Below, in pieces: positions 9,307 through 18,155 of a stretch of 64,000 bases of DNA (its first letter is position 1; every line of letters begins with the position of its first letter). The notes under the pieces were generated by a model that worked only from the letters and a program-made list of their open reading frames with translations, made no database searches and had not been told where the DNA came from. Position numbers and translations under genes: made by a program. The DNA comes from Phycisphaerae bacterium (lineage in GTDB: Bacteria > Planctomycetota > Phycisphaerae > UBA1845): contig JAJDDY010000033.1 in NCBI GenBank assembly GCA_029260075.1, positions 27,481-91,480 on the forward strand, written 5' to 3'.

Positions 9307-9457
9307 CGCTCTGTCGCACGTCGAAGGGTGGATCTACCGAGCCGCCACCGTAAGGAAGCGGACGTTTGAAATCCCGTCGTGACAGCTTGCAACCGCTTCC
9401 TCACGGTCATGGCTAGGATCGGACGAGCCCGTGACTGGAGTCGTCACAAAGCGCTAG
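9303..9457. mobile_element. Family B MITE-like element, copy 1
   Basis: About 155 bp bounded by CTAACGCTCTGTCGCACG on the left and the inverse of CTAGCGCTTTGTGACG on the right. It encloses two long inverted arms around 9339-9360 and 9392-9414 (…CGTAAGGAAGCGG / CCGCTTCCTCACGG…). The left end supplies the stop codon of the DUF255 gene. It has no coding capacity and looks non-autonomous. Confidence 0.8.
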
Positions 9458-9604
9458 ATCAAGGCCGCTGCTCCTGCGCTTTCGGCTCGGATCGTTTCGA
9501 ATCTTGCCAGCGGCGCGTCCGTGCCGATAATCGAGTGCGTCCGCTGTCCTTCTTGGAACGGCGACAATCCGATTGCGCTGACCAACGCAACCGAGAGGGC
9601 AGTG

Positions 9605-11248
9605 ATGAGCACATTTCATATCTTGGCAGCGGCGACGTACTGGCTGCTGATCGTTCTGTGGACGTTCATCTTTACGTTCTACCTGATTCGTCTCCGGCGT
9701 CAGCGTCTGAAGAATGCGTTGTTCGTGACGCTCATCGTCGTTTTGGCGATCGATGCGTTTCGGAGCCTGTTCGAGAGCTTGTACTTTGGTGTTTGGTACA
9801 CCGCTCTGGCCGGAATGCTTCCGGAATCTATTCAGACCTTCTTGGAATATCCCGGGGCCGTGCTGATTCCCAAGCTACTCAACGTCGTAACGGCGTCGAT
9901 AATTATTCTCATTCTGCTGCGTCGGTGGATACCGGAGGAGGAGGCGGAGCTACGAGCCTACAGAAATCGAGAGCGGGACTTGCAAAATGAAGTGGCCGCC
10001 CGCACCGGCGCATTGAAGGAGACGAATGAACGACTTCGCCAGGAGATCGACGAACACTCGCGAGTCAAGGACGCACTAAGGCATGCACAGAAGATGGAGG
10101 CTGTGGGCCGGCTTGCGGGTGGTGTCTCCCACGATTTCAATAACCGACTGATGACGATCCTGGGCAACGCCGAGCTGGTGTTGAAGACGCTGGACCAACC
10201 GACTGCCGAGATTGATCGAGAGCGGATCAGGTCGTGCGTGGAAGATATGAAGCTCGCCGGCGAGCGCGGGGCGGAACTCGTACGACAACTGCTTACCTTC
10301 AGTCGAAAGCAATTGGTCAAGTCAGAAACTCTGGATACATGTCGCATACTCGCGCAAACCAAGGAAATGTTGACGTGTTTGATGCCGGAAAACATCAAGT
10401 TGGAGACGCTGGTCGCGGCCGACGTTTCCTCGATCTTCGGCGTGGCCAGTCAAGTCGAACAAATCATCATGAACTTGGTTCTCAATGCGAGGGACTCGAT
10501 CGCGAGCAACGGCCACGTTTCTGTGGCGTGTATGAACGCAAGTGTTTCTAACGAGGAGTCTGCCGTTCATCCGGGATCTCGACCCGGTCCACACGTGATG
10601 ATTTCTGTTAAGGACGATGGGATCGGCATGACGTCGGAGTTGGTTCTGAACATTTTCGAACCGTTCTTCACAACCAAGCCCATCGGAAAAGGCACCGGTC
10701 TGGGCCTGGCCAGTGTTGACGGTCTCGTGAGTCAGATGAACGGATTCGTGACCGTTGAAAGCGAGCAAGGCATTGGGACGATCTTCAAAGTGTTCCTACC
10801 GGCGGCTGCCGGGACCCTGCTGGAGCCATCGAAACCCGAAAGAGAACGTTGTGCGGGTGACGGCGAAACTGTGTTGGTTTGCGAGGACGAACCGGCCGTC
10901 CGAAAGGTGACGTCGCAAATCTTGAGGGAGGGCGGGTATCGTGTCGTGGAAGCCGAGAACGGAGAGGCGGCGCTCGACATCTTGCGGAGCGGTCGCAACG
11001 CGGTTGACGTGCTCGTTACCGATCTCGTCATGCCGGGATTGACCGGGCAGGAGTTGTCTCAACAGGCCGGTCTGGAATGTCCGAAGCTGCGCACGATTTT
11101 TGTCTCGGGTTATGCGTCGACCGCCGCGAACAGCGATCTCACAACGACGCAAAAGCAAGCGTTTCTGAACAAACCCTTTGAGATTGCCGAGCTGCTGGGG
11201 ATGGTGCGGGCCGCCCTCGACGCGCGCAACGTCGACAAAGAAGCATGA
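9605..11248 (+). CDS. Hybrid sensor histidine kinase with C-terminal receiver domain
   Basis: 547 residues from ATG 9605, preceded by GAGAGGG; an in-frame ATG at 9521 is less likely because it precedes the first membrane helix with poor sequence. Three hydrophobic segments (about 5-30, 38-70, 88-107) form the membrane anchor, followed by a coiled coil (112-165). The dimerisation/phosphoacceptor domain has GGVSHDFNN with His176. The ATPase domain carries [10 protein letters not shown] (N box), DDGIGM (G1) and [11 protein letters not shown] (G2). The receiver domain has CEDEPAVR and phospho-acceptor Asp473 (VTDLVMPG). There is no periplasmic sensor domain, so the signal may be sensed within the membrane. 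No output regulator is nearby. Confidence 0.9.
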   Translation: MSTFHILAAATYWLLIVLWTFIFTFYLIRLRRQRLKNALFVTLIVVLAIDAFRSLFESLYFGVWYTALAGMLPESIQTFLEYPGAVLIPKLLNVVTASIIILILLRRWIPEEEAELRAYRNRERDLQNEVAARTGALKETNERLRQEIDEHSRVKDALRHAQKMEAVGRLAGGVSHDFNNRLMTILGNAELVLKTLDQPTAEIDRERIRSCVEDMKLAGERGAELVRQLLTFSRKQLVKSETLDTCRILAQTKEMLTCLMPENIKLETLVAADVSSIFGVASQVEQIIMNLVLNARDSIASNGHVSVACMNASVSNEESAVHPGSRPGPHVMISVKDDGIGMTSELVLNIFEPFFTTKPIGKGTGLGLASVDGLVSQMNGFVTVESEQGIGTIFKVFLPAAAGTLLEPSKPERERCAGDGETVLVCEDEPAVRKVTSQILREGGYRVVEAENGEAALDILRSGRNAVDVLVTDLVMPGLTGQELSQQAGLECPKLRTIFVSGYASTAANSDLTTTQKQAFLNKPFEIAELLGMVRAALDARNVDKEA

Positions 11249-11336
11249 TCGACGTCGCTTCGCGTGGCCTGTGGTGCCTCTTCAGACAACATCTCGCTTG
11301 GCGGCGATTATCTTCGTCTCCTTGGGAGCGTACACG

Positions 11337-13517
11337 ATGAATAATCTCACTAGTGGCGGAGGTTGGCCGGCCATCCGCTACACGTTGAACGTGGCCCGCA
11401 AGGTTGGTTGGTTTCGCTTGTGGCGGACGTTGCGCAGCAAGAACGCCTGCAAGACGTGCGCGCTGGGTATGGGCGGGCAGCTTGGCGGCATGCACAACGA
11501 ACTCGGTCGCTGGCCTGAAGTGTGCAAGAAATCTCTTCAAGCCATCGCCGCCGACGCCCAAGACGGCATCGATCCGGAGTTCTTCCGCACACATGGCTTT
11601 GACGAACTGCGCAAGCTCTCGCCGCGCGAACTGGAGGCCTGCGGTCGCCTCGTACAACCGCTCTACGCCGGTCCGCACGACGACGGATACAGCGTCGTTT
11701 CGTGGGATCAGGCGCTCGCTCATGTGGTGAACGGCATGAAGTCCTGCGAACCGGAGCAGGCGTTCTTCTACGTCAGCGGGCGATCGTCGAACGAAGCCGC
11801 GTTTCTTCTCCAACTCTTTGCACGGATGTATGGCACGAACCACGTCAACAATTGCTCTTACTATTGTCATCAGGCAAGCGGCGTGGGGCTCACCGAGTCG
11901 CTTGGCAGTGGGACGGCTACTGTCGTGCTCGACGACGTCGAACATGCCGACCTCCTGTTCCTAATCGGGGGCAATCCGGCGTCGAACCATCCGCGCCTGA
12001 TGCGTACGCTCGTGAACATCCGCCGACGCGGCGGACACGTGGTTGTGATCAATCCCGTTGTCGAGACGGGGCTTGTGAACTTTCGTGTGCCGTCCGATGT
12101 GCGAAGTTTGCTGTTCGGCAGCGAGATCGCCAGCGACTACGTGCAGCCTCACATTGGCGGCGACATCGCGGTGTTCACCGGCATGGCCAAGGCTTTGCTC
12201 TCGCGCGGTGCGATCGACCAGGAGTTTATCCGCAAAGCTACGCTGGGTTGGGATGCGTATCGAGCGCAAGTCGACGGCACCTCGTGGGATCAAATCGAAC
12301 GATGCGGCGGCGTCGATCGGGCGACGATCAAGCGCCTTGCGAATCGTTACATCGCAGCCAGAAACGTGGTTTTCGCTTGGACCATGGGCATCACGCACCA
12401 TACGCACGGGGCCGCGAATGTGCAGTCGATCGTCAACCTGGCGCTGATGCGCGGGATGGTGGGTCGACGCCACGCGGGCTTGCTTCCCATTCGTGGGCAC
12501 AGCAACGTGCAGGGCATTGGTTCCGTGGGCGTGACGCCGAAGCTCAAGGAAGCCATATTCGCGAGACTCAAGAGTGAGTACCGCGTGAACGTTTCCACTC
12601 ATGCCGGGTACGACACGATGGGCTGTATGGAGGCTGCCGACCGGGGTGACATGGGCTTGGCGTTTTGTCTCGGTGGCAACTTGTACGGCGCGAATCCGGA
12701 CGCATCGTTCGCAGAGCGTGCCCTGTCGAAGATTGATACGACGGTGTACCTGAGTACCACTTTGAACACGGGTCACGCCTACGGACGCGGGCGCGAAACG
12801 ATCATTCTGCCGGTGTTGGCCCGCGATGAGGAGCCCCAGAAGACTACGCAGGAGTCGATGTTCAGCTACGTCCGGCTCAGTGATGGCGGGCAGGCTGGTT
12901 GCGAGGGGCCTCGGAGTGAGGTGTCTATTATTGCTTCGGTGGCGCGGTCGCTCTTAGGTGACGATGTGGCGGTTGATTGGGCGGAGATGGAAAAACACCA
13001 GACGATCCGCCGGATGATTGCCAAGGTCGTTCCCGGATACGAAAAACTCGATGACATCGATCGGACGAAGGAAGAATTTCAGATCGACGGTCGCACGTTT
13101 CACACGCCGAGCTTTCCGACGCCCTCGGGTAAAGCCACGTTTTCGCCACATCCCATTCCCGAACTCCGCGGCGGTTCGGACGAGCTTCGACTTATGACCG
13201 TGCGGTCCGAGGGTCAGTTCAACACCGTAGTGTACGAGGAAGAGGACATTTATCGCGGGCAAGAGCGCCGCGACATCATCATGTTGAATCATGCCGACAT
13301 TGTGCGCCTCGGCCTAACCGTGGATCAGCGCGTGGTCGTGCGAAGTGAGGTAGGCGAGATGCGCGGCGTGCTTGTTCGGGAATATGACATACGCGAGGGT
13401 AACGCCATGATGTACTTCCCTGAGGCCAACGTGCTCGTGCCGCGCACCGTGGATCCAAGAACGAAGACGCCGGCGTTCAAGTCTGTGCTTGTACGAATCG
13501 GCGCGGAGCATTTGTGA
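11337..13517 (+). CDS. FdhF/YdeP-family molybdopterin oxidoreductase
   Basis: 726 residues from ATG 11337. CKTCALGMGGQ (Cys38, Cys41) followed by GGMHNE is the diagnostic N-terminus of the YdeP-type, formate-dehydrogenase-alpha-like proteins. YFYVSGRSSNEAAFLLQLFA, NNCSYYCHQASGVGL and GGNPASNHPRLM are molybdopterin-guanine-dinucleotide contact regions. The C-terminal domain (HADIVRLGLTVDQRVVVRSEVG) is the molydopterin-binding barrel. No Tat signal is present, so it is cytoplasmic. E. coli YdeP is linked to acid resistance, but the substrate of the family is unknown. It lies 88 bp after the histidine kinase. Confidence 0.88.
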   Translation: MNNLTSGGGWPAIRYTLNVARKVGWFRLWRTLRSKNACKTCALGMGGQLGGMHNELGRWPEVCKKSLQAIAADAQDGIDPEFFRTHGFDELRKLSPRELEACGRLVQPLYAGPHDDGYSVVSWDQALAHVVNGMKSCEPEQAFFYVSGRSSNEAAFLLQLFARMYGTNHVNNCSYYCHQASGVGLTESLGSGTATVVLDDVEHADLLFLIGGNPASNHPRLMRTLVNIRRRGGHVVVINPVVETGLVNFRVPSDVRSLLFGSEIASDYVQPHIGGDIAVFTGMAKALLSRGAIDQEFIRKATLGWDAYRAQVDGTSWDQIERCGGVDRATIKRLANRYIAARNVVFAWTMGITHHTHGAANVQSIVNLALMRGMVGRRHAGLLPIRGHSNVQGIGSVGVTPKLKEAIFARLKSEYRVNVSTHAGYDTMGCMEAADRGDMGLAFCLGGNLYGANPDASFAERALSKIDTTVYLSTTLNTGHAYGRGRETIILPVLARDEEPQKTTQESMFSYVRLSDGGQAGCEGPRSEVSIIASVARSLLGDDVAVDWAEMEKHQTIRRMIAKVVPGYEKLDDIDRTKEEFQIDGRTFHTPSFPTPSGKATFSPHPIPELRGGSDELRLMTVRSEGQFNTVVYEEEDIYRGQERRDIIMLNHADIVRLGLTVDQRVVVRSEVGEMRGVLVREYDIREGNAMMYFPEANVLVPRTVDPRTKTPAFKSVLVRIGAEHL

Positions 13518-13533
13518 AGTCGCGGCGTTGCTG

Positions 13534-13560
13534 CTGGTGCGTGAATCCTTTCGCGCACCC
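13534..13560. repeat. Family D palindrome, copy 1
   Basis: GGTGCGTGAATCCTTTCGCG followed by CACC forms an imperfect hairpin with GTGCG/CGCAC arms, 17 bp after the molybdoenzyme stop. Confidence 0.75.
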
Positions 13561-13596
13561 GCGTTCGTGCGCAATCCTATCCGTGCGTCGCTGTAG

Positions 13597-13719
13597 CAGC
13601 CTGTTGAACAAGACGGGTATTCAATCACGTCGCCGCGAATCCGCCTGTGACAACGGGACTTGTCCCCGTCAAGAGGCGGAAATCGCTAATGGATCACCGG
13701 CTGGAAGCCGGTGCCACAC
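13597..13719. repeat. Family A element, right end missing
   Basis: It starts with the terminal repeat CAGCCTGTTGAACAA, continues through a CCGCCT…AGGCGG stem enclosing GGGAC/GTCCC arms, and ends with the ACCGGC…GCCGGT hairpin and GCCACAC. The expected right terminal repeat (TTTTTCAACAG…) is replaced by family D sequence. Confidence 0.85.
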
Positions 13720-13725
13720 CGGAGT

Positions 13726-13792
13726 GCTGGTGCGTGAATCCCTTCTCGCACCTATCCGAAAGGCCGCTGGTGCGTGAATCCCTTCTCGCACC
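13726..13792. repeat. Family D palindrome, two copies
   Basis: Two direct copies of GTGCGTGAATCCCTTCTCGC (13726-13752 and 13766-13792) follow each other 40 bp apart, abutting the family A copy. Both can fold on their GTGCG/CGCAC ends. Confidence 0.8.
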
Positions 13793-14005
13793 TTTCCGCA
13801 CGCCTGCGTCCGCACCGTGTACAGCGGATGGGAATCCGCCGAAGATTGTGCCGAGATAGGAATCACGGCACAGCGATTCTCGCTCCGCTCCAAATATCCC
13901 CAACCGCCGATATGTCCCAACACCGCATGATGACAACCGCTTAGCTTCAGTGCATCATTGACAAGACCGATAACCAAGGCATAGCGACTCTATGGAGCAT
14001 TCGGT

Positions 14006-15400
14006 ATGCGTTTCGCGGCCATCATCGCCAAGACCACAATCACACTCTTGCTCATCGCGGGGGGCGTGTACCTCTGTTTGGGTCTGTGGCTGACATCGAG
14101 CGAATGGAACCCGACGGTATTCGGTCGTTACAGCTCTAAGTGGTTCATCGTGGCAATGGGCGTGAGTGCGACGGTTGTCGCGTGCGTCGTTGTCGCCATA
14201 CGCGCTGTGTGGGAGTCAGCCGTGCTGTCGAGGGACGCCACGTGCCTGTCGCTTCGAAAGAGGATGGCCTTCTGCGCGATCATTACGGGAGTTGGTTTGA
14301 TCGGGAGCGAAGTTCTGCTACGGGTTGTCTCGCGGGAGCACCGGGTCGAGCTCGCTGGCAACGATTTGGCGTCCGCGCGTTCTTTTCATTCTTCTCTTCA
14401 ATGGGCTCATCGCGTTGAGCAAGACGGCCAACTTGTTCGGGCGTTTCGTGGACGCGTCTTTGACACGAAGAAACATGCGACGTGGCGGATCGCCTGCTTG
14501 GGTGGTTCCACGACGAACGGATTCATGCTTCCTGAGGAAGAGACGTGGCCGGCGATTTTGGAAGAGTTGTTGCGCGATCGCGGTTTGGATGTTGAAGTGA
14601 TCAACGCCGGTCGGGCGTGGTATACGACGGCCCAGTCGCTGGTCAGTTACACACTCGACGTTCGCTTCTTCGACCCCGACCTCGTGATTGTGATGCACGC
14701 ATACAACGATCTTGGCCGAAGCTTTCCGCTTCCTGGCGAAGCTCCGTTCGAGCGAGATTACGGATCCTATCAAGGCCCGATGCGCCGTCTGCTCGAACCG
14801 ACGCGACGTAGTGAAGACACATCTTCGTGGTCGTATGTACTTGGCGCATCCGCACTCTATCGTTCACTGTGTAGGGTCACCGCCATCGACCGAATGTTCT
14901 ACAAATCGCTGAGCGCATCACGGCAACGACCGGCGGTAGCTGCGACCGTGGACGTCGGCCTCTCGGGGTTCCCAGCTATTCAGTCGCACCGGGACAATCT
15001 GGAATACCTCGTCAAACTTTGTCATGCCGACGGACGTGGCGTGATTCTACTTACGCAGGGGCACCTTTTTCGCCATGAGCGCTACGCCGACCGTCCGTCC
15101 AACTGGTTCACTCAGAGCGGGTCAGCCGTATCGGCGAACAGCGTGGCCGACGCCATGGACGAGTGCTCGCGAAGCATTCAAGCGGTCGGCGGCGATCTTG
15201 ACGCGCCGGTCGTAGATGCGGCCAGTGCTCTGGGAAGCAACCCCGACCATTTTCTCGACCACCTGCACCTCGCGTTGGCTGGCGACCGCGTGATCGCGAA
15301 ACTGGTTGCACCGGTTGCAGCGGCATTGCTGACTCAACGCGATTCCGAAAGTCGTCAAGCCGACAACCGACCGGCCACACCGGCCGACTGGCGTCCCTAA
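14006..15400 (+). CDS. Membrane-anchored SGNH/GDSL hydrolase-like protein
   Basis: 464 residues with three N-terminal hydrophobic helices (about 9-31, 46-66, 86-106). A catalytic domain follows: block I CLGGSTTNG (Ser168), block III-like HAYNDLGR, and the C-terminal DHLHL with Asp418 and His421. This is the layout of SGNH esterases that deacetylate or transacylate cell-surface sugars. GGAG lies about 10 bases before the ATG. The catalytic part probably faces the periplasm. The substrate is unknown; a role in modifying exopolysaccharide is only inferred from the wider glycan genes. Confidence 0.8.
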   Translation: MRFAAIIAKTTITLLLIAGGVYLCLGLWLTSSEWNPTVFGRYSSKWFIVAMGVSATVVACVVVAIRAVWESAVLSRDATCLSLRKRMAFCAIITGVGLIGSEVLLRVVSREHRVELAGNDLASARSFHSSLQWAHRVEQDGQLVRAFRGRVFDTKKHATWRIACLGGSTTNGFMLPEEETWPAILEELLRDRGLDVEVINAGRAWYTTAQSLVSYTLDVRFFDPDLVIVMHAYNDLGRSFPLPGEAPFERDYGSYQGPMRRLLEPTRRSEDTSSWSYVLGASALYRSLCRVTAIDRMFYKSLSASRQRPAVAATVDVGLSGFPAIQSHRDNLEYLVKLCHADGRGVILLTQGHLFRHERYADRPSNWFTQSGSAVSANSVADAMDECSRSIQAVGGDLDAPVVDAASALGSNPDHFLDHLHLALAGDRVIAKLVAPVAAALLTQRDSESRQADNRPATPADWRP

Positions 15401-16075
15401 GCGCGAAAGCAATTCCTGTCCGCCGCTGCTGCCCTCGCGTATCGCGGCGACGCGGCGGCCGTCACATCGGCTGTGGGCAGTTCCGACGCGATCCCCCTGG
15501 TAGATTCTGTCCCAGTCCCGAGTGCCCCATACAAATGAACAAGTATCAGACCGGAAATGCGGCAAGATAGACCAGGATTCGGGGTGAAGGTCATTCGTAA
15601 GCCAACTCTACAGGCTTGCGGAACCAGTTCTGAGAGATTTGCAATTGGCCTCTGGCACCCAACATGCCGGCTGATCACGCTGTGCCCGCCAAGCGTGTTC
15701 GTTGCGAACCTGGGCGCTGAGTGGCCGAAGTCCGTGCCGATGAGCCGATGATGATCCCAAGACCTTGCAGAACTACGACGACGGGGCCAGTCGCGTTAAG
15801 TCGCGCCTATTGAAAACTTCGACGGCGCATGATAGGACCGGGCGAAAGGACAGATCAGACGCTTGAGACGGATCAGTTGCATGAGTCTGAATCGTTCAAC
15901 GTGGGCAGGCGCTCAGAGGATCCTTGCGCTGAGTTCGTGCGCGTGTGGTAAGACGTATCAGAGGGTTCGCGACAAACCGAACCGCGCCCGTGAGGAAGCG
16001 GTTTTCATTCGCTAGCCCGGTCACTTCCTCACGCGTGCGGCGCAGTAAACCCGTCACTGCATGTGTGCCAGAGCA
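15401..16075. other. 675-bp convergent intergenic region
   Basis: No convincing gene. The first ~570 bp are unique sequence, with short open frames on both strands lacking start signals or recognisable residues. The right end is a degenerate family B element whose terminus forms the stop codon of the coiled-coil gene. Confidence 0.6.
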
Positions 16076-16079
16076 CTAC
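15975..16079. mobile_element. Family B element, degenerate copy 2
   Basis: Read on the minus strand it begins TAGTGCTCTGGCACA, matching the family B terminus TAGTGCTCTGTCACG. It then shows TGACGGGTTT and the two arms (GTGAGGAAG… / CCGCTTCCTCACGG). The far terminus is not recognisable. The terminal TAG is the stop codon of the adjacent minus-strand gene. Confidence 0.65.
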
Positions 16080-16834
16080 TCGTCGCCAAGCAGGCCTCCG
16101 TTCTCTATTCCGTTTTCAAGAATGACCTGCACCATGTGCTTCGATGCTTCGGACGTTCTACCCATTTCCGCATAGATGTCCTTGAGTGCGAAGCGAATGG
16201 CGGTGCGCGCGCCGACGTTCTTCGACTTTTCGAGCAGTTGCTCAAGTTGTGCGCCCGCAGCTTCTGGATGGCCGGCGGCGAGGTGTAGCTCGACGAGTGA
16301 TTGCGTGGCCATCAGGATGGCCTGCGGCGGATCGAAAGCGAGTTCACGCCAACTCGCGACGTACTCAAGTCGGTCGGTCATGGTCATCAGGTCACGTCGC
16401 TCCGCGTCACGCTCCTGGGCCACCATCGCGCGTTCCAGTTCGATTTGGGCTCGCTGCATCTGCGCTTGAACTTCCACAAGCTCGCGACGCAGTCCGTGGG
16501 CCGCGTCCTCGTTCCCGTCGATTTCCATACGCTCCAACACCGAGCGAAGGTCGACTTCCTGGAGACGAACTCGCTGGAGCTCGTGCGTCATCTCACGGAC
16601 GCGAGCCTCTTGATCTTGCTCACTTGCCTCGCGGTGCTGTTCGACCTGCCGAATTGCTTCGGCGATGGTTCGAACCTGCTTTGCGTATTCCCTTTTGCTC
16701 TTCTCTTCGTCCGACCGGCCATCTGTGATTTCATCCCCACCGCGCGCGGGGCCAACCGCGCGGACCGATTCGAGCGTCATCAGAATCGTCAGAAGTGTTG
16801 TGCCAACTACGAGGGTCTTCCAATGGGACAACAT
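16076..16834 (-). CDS. Secreted coiled-coil protein of the sigma/anti-sigma operon
   Basis: A 252-residue protein with a signal peptide (TLVVGTTLLTILMTLESVRA). A long charged coiled coil (about residues 40-160, rich in Glu/Arg/Gln) is followed by a TPR-like helical tail (about 170-240: QSLVELHLAAGHPEAAGAQL…). AAGGAG lies six bases before the ATG, inside the 3' end of the anti-sigma frame. It belongs to no family I can name. As third gene after an ECF sigma factor and its anti-sigma factor it may be a periplasmic partner or target of that pathway. The stop codon is the terminus of a family B element. Confidence 0.75.
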   Translation of the reverse strand: MLSHWKTLVVGTTLLTILMTLESVRAVGPARGGDEITDGRSDEEKSKREYAKQVRTIAEAIRQVEQHREASEQDQEARVREMTHELQRVRLQEVDLRSVLERMEIDGNEDAAHGLRRELVEVQAQMQRAQIELERAMVAQERDAERRDLMTMTDRLEYVASWRELAFDPPQAILMATQSLVELHLAAGHPEAAGAQLEQLLEKSKNVGARTAIRFALKDIYAEMGRTSEASKHMVQVILENGIENGGLLGDE

Positions 16835-17405
16835 GGTAGTTTCTCCTTTTCTTAGTAATCAGACTGGGGGGTTTCAAGCGTATGCCGCCAGCGCGTCCGC
16901 GCGGTCGGTGCGTCACTGTCGCGAATCGCGGTAGCTGGTGGCGGCGTGATGCACTGGTTCGGGTCGGATTGTCCGGCACGACCAGCCGGGCTGTTCGGTA
17001 GATGCGATTCAGTCGGTGGGATGCGTGGTTCAGAGTGACGTCGGTTGCGGTCGTCGGGGAGTCAGAAGGCGTGTCGTTCCACCACGGCGATGAACCCACG
17101 AGCAGCGTCAACGCGGCTGCGGCTGCGAGCGCGCCGCGCCGCCACCACCGCCGGTGTGTTTGTGTCGACGTTCGATCACCATCGACGTGAGGAAGGATCA
17201 GCGGGCAGTCGGGTTGCGCATGGGCATACGCGCCGCGGAGTTGCGCAAAGTCTGCACGTAGCCGATCGTAATCGTCGGCGATGGACGCGCACGAAGCGCA
17301 CAATCTGAGGTGCGTCTCGAGCGTGGCAAGATTGGCTGGCGACAGGTCATCGGCCAGCCGATCGGCCAACATCGAGTCACAGGCTGTGCAGGTTATTTCG
17401 TTCAT
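16731..17405 (-). CDS. Zinc-finger anti-sigma factor
   Basis: A 224-residue protein. The N-terminal ~60 residues (CTACDSMLADRLAD…HLRLCASCASI) carry the HxxxCxxC anti-sigma zinc motif that binds an ECF sigma factor. One membrane helix follows at about 90-104 (GALAAAAALTLLVGSSPWW), with a short periplasmic part. It overlaps the sigma factor gene by 29 bp. Its last ~35 codons run through the ribosome-binding site and first 104 bp of the downstream gene in another frame. This is unusual and may mean that the true end has been lost by a small frameshift. Confidence 0.8.
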   Translation of the reverse strand: MNEITCTACDSMLADRLADDLSPANLATLETHLRLCASCASIADDYDRLRADFAQLRGAYAHAQPDCPLILPHVDGDRTSTQTHRRWWRRGALAAAAALTLLVGSSPWWNDTPSDSPTTATDVTLNHASHRLNRIYRTARLVVPDNPTRTSASRRHQLPRFATVTHRPRGRAGGIRLKPPSLITKKRRNYHVVPLEDPRSWHNTSDDSDDARIGPRGWPRARWG

Positions 17406-17895
17406 CGTTTGTCGCCATCCGCGATCGAAGACTTCGGATCGCCAGGTTCAAATTGCTCTTGATCGTACCCTCGGGACAGCCCAACGTTTCCGCTGCTTCG
17501 CGTGTCGATTGCCCGACGATCATGCGAAGCAGGAGCACGTCGCGCTGCCTGGGTGGCAATGCGTCGATGGCCTGTCTTGTCGACTCGGGCCAAGTCGCAT
17601 CCATCGGCGCACCGGCGATTGTGGCGTTGGCTTCGTCGATGGCGTCGAGCGTCGCGAAGCCGTGGGTCGCAGTCCGCCTGCGTTCGCGACAAATTCGCAC
17701 CGCGAAACCCGCCGTCCATGACCACCACGACACACCGGATTTTCGGCGCTCACGCCGCGCCCACGCACGCATGAGGGACTCTTGCGCGGCGTCTCGGGCG
17801 TGGTTGGCGCCTCCGGTCAGGGCGAGGCATAGGCGATAGATACGATTCGCCAGCTCTGCGAAGTCGGGCTCGCCGGGTTGCTTGTCGTTAGTCAC
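17377..17895 (-). CDS. ECF-type RNA polymerase sigma factor
   Basis: A 172-residue sigma-70 family protein. Region 2 is seen as RIYRLCLALTGGANHARDAAQESLMRAWARR and region 4 as LPPRQRDVLLLRMIVGQSTREAAETLG followed by the helix-turn-helix recognition part EGTIKSNLNLAIRSLR. It starts with GTG at 17895, without a strong Shine-Dalgarno, so the start is uncertain. It leads a three-gene operon with the anti-sigma factor and the exported coiled-coil protein, and is divergent from the GT87 gene. ECF factors commonly activate their own operon, but no pair of matching promoter motifs could be confirmed by eye. Confidence 0.88.
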   Translation of the reverse strand: MTNDKQPGEPDFAELANRIYRLCLALTGGANHARDAAQESLMRAWARRERRKSGVSWWSWTAGFAVRICRERRRTATHGFATLDAIDEANATIAGAPMDATWPESTRQAIDALPPRQRDVLLLRMIVGQSTREAAETLGCPEGTIKSNLNLAIRSLRSRMATNDERNNLHSL

Positions 17896-18155
17896 ATCGT
17901 CGCATCGCGTTTGAGGTTAATGCGGGCTGGGCTCTTATGGTTCAGTGGAATATGCGAAAAATGATCTTCCGGAAAGATGTGGACGTGAGAAATGTACCGG
18001 GGGCCTTGTAACGGCGGGTGCAATCCGGGTGACATCCGTGTATCGTTGTGGGCGTGTGCATGGGCGTTCGGAACGACGGTTCATGTCCTTCGGAATGCGC
18101 CGTTCGCCATGTTGCGGGTTGCGCTCCATGAGTCGCCGCGGTCGATTGGTGCAAC

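Larger units (their letters stand above)
13518..14005. other. 488-bp intergenic region made mostly of repeats
   Basis: Bases 13534-13792 hold family D, family A and family D again. The rest (13793-14005) is unique sequence with no recognisable gene. It probably holds the promoter of the SGNH hydrolase gene, whose Shine-Dalgarno GGAG is at 13993-13996. Short open frames here translate only repeats. Confidence 0.7.

Noticed and set aside
13514..13977. Several 70-100 codon frames after the molybdoenzyme gene
   Set aside because: They translate family A and D repeats (CHTG, RKDSRTS strings) and have no start signals.
15397..15751. Short frames on both strands after the SGNH hydrolase gene
   Set aside because: No ribosome-binding site or recognisable residues, and the two strands compete for the same bases.
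16921..17308. Plus-strand frames over the anti-sigma gene
   Set aside because: Antisense shadows of a gene with a clear zinc-finger and membrane helix.
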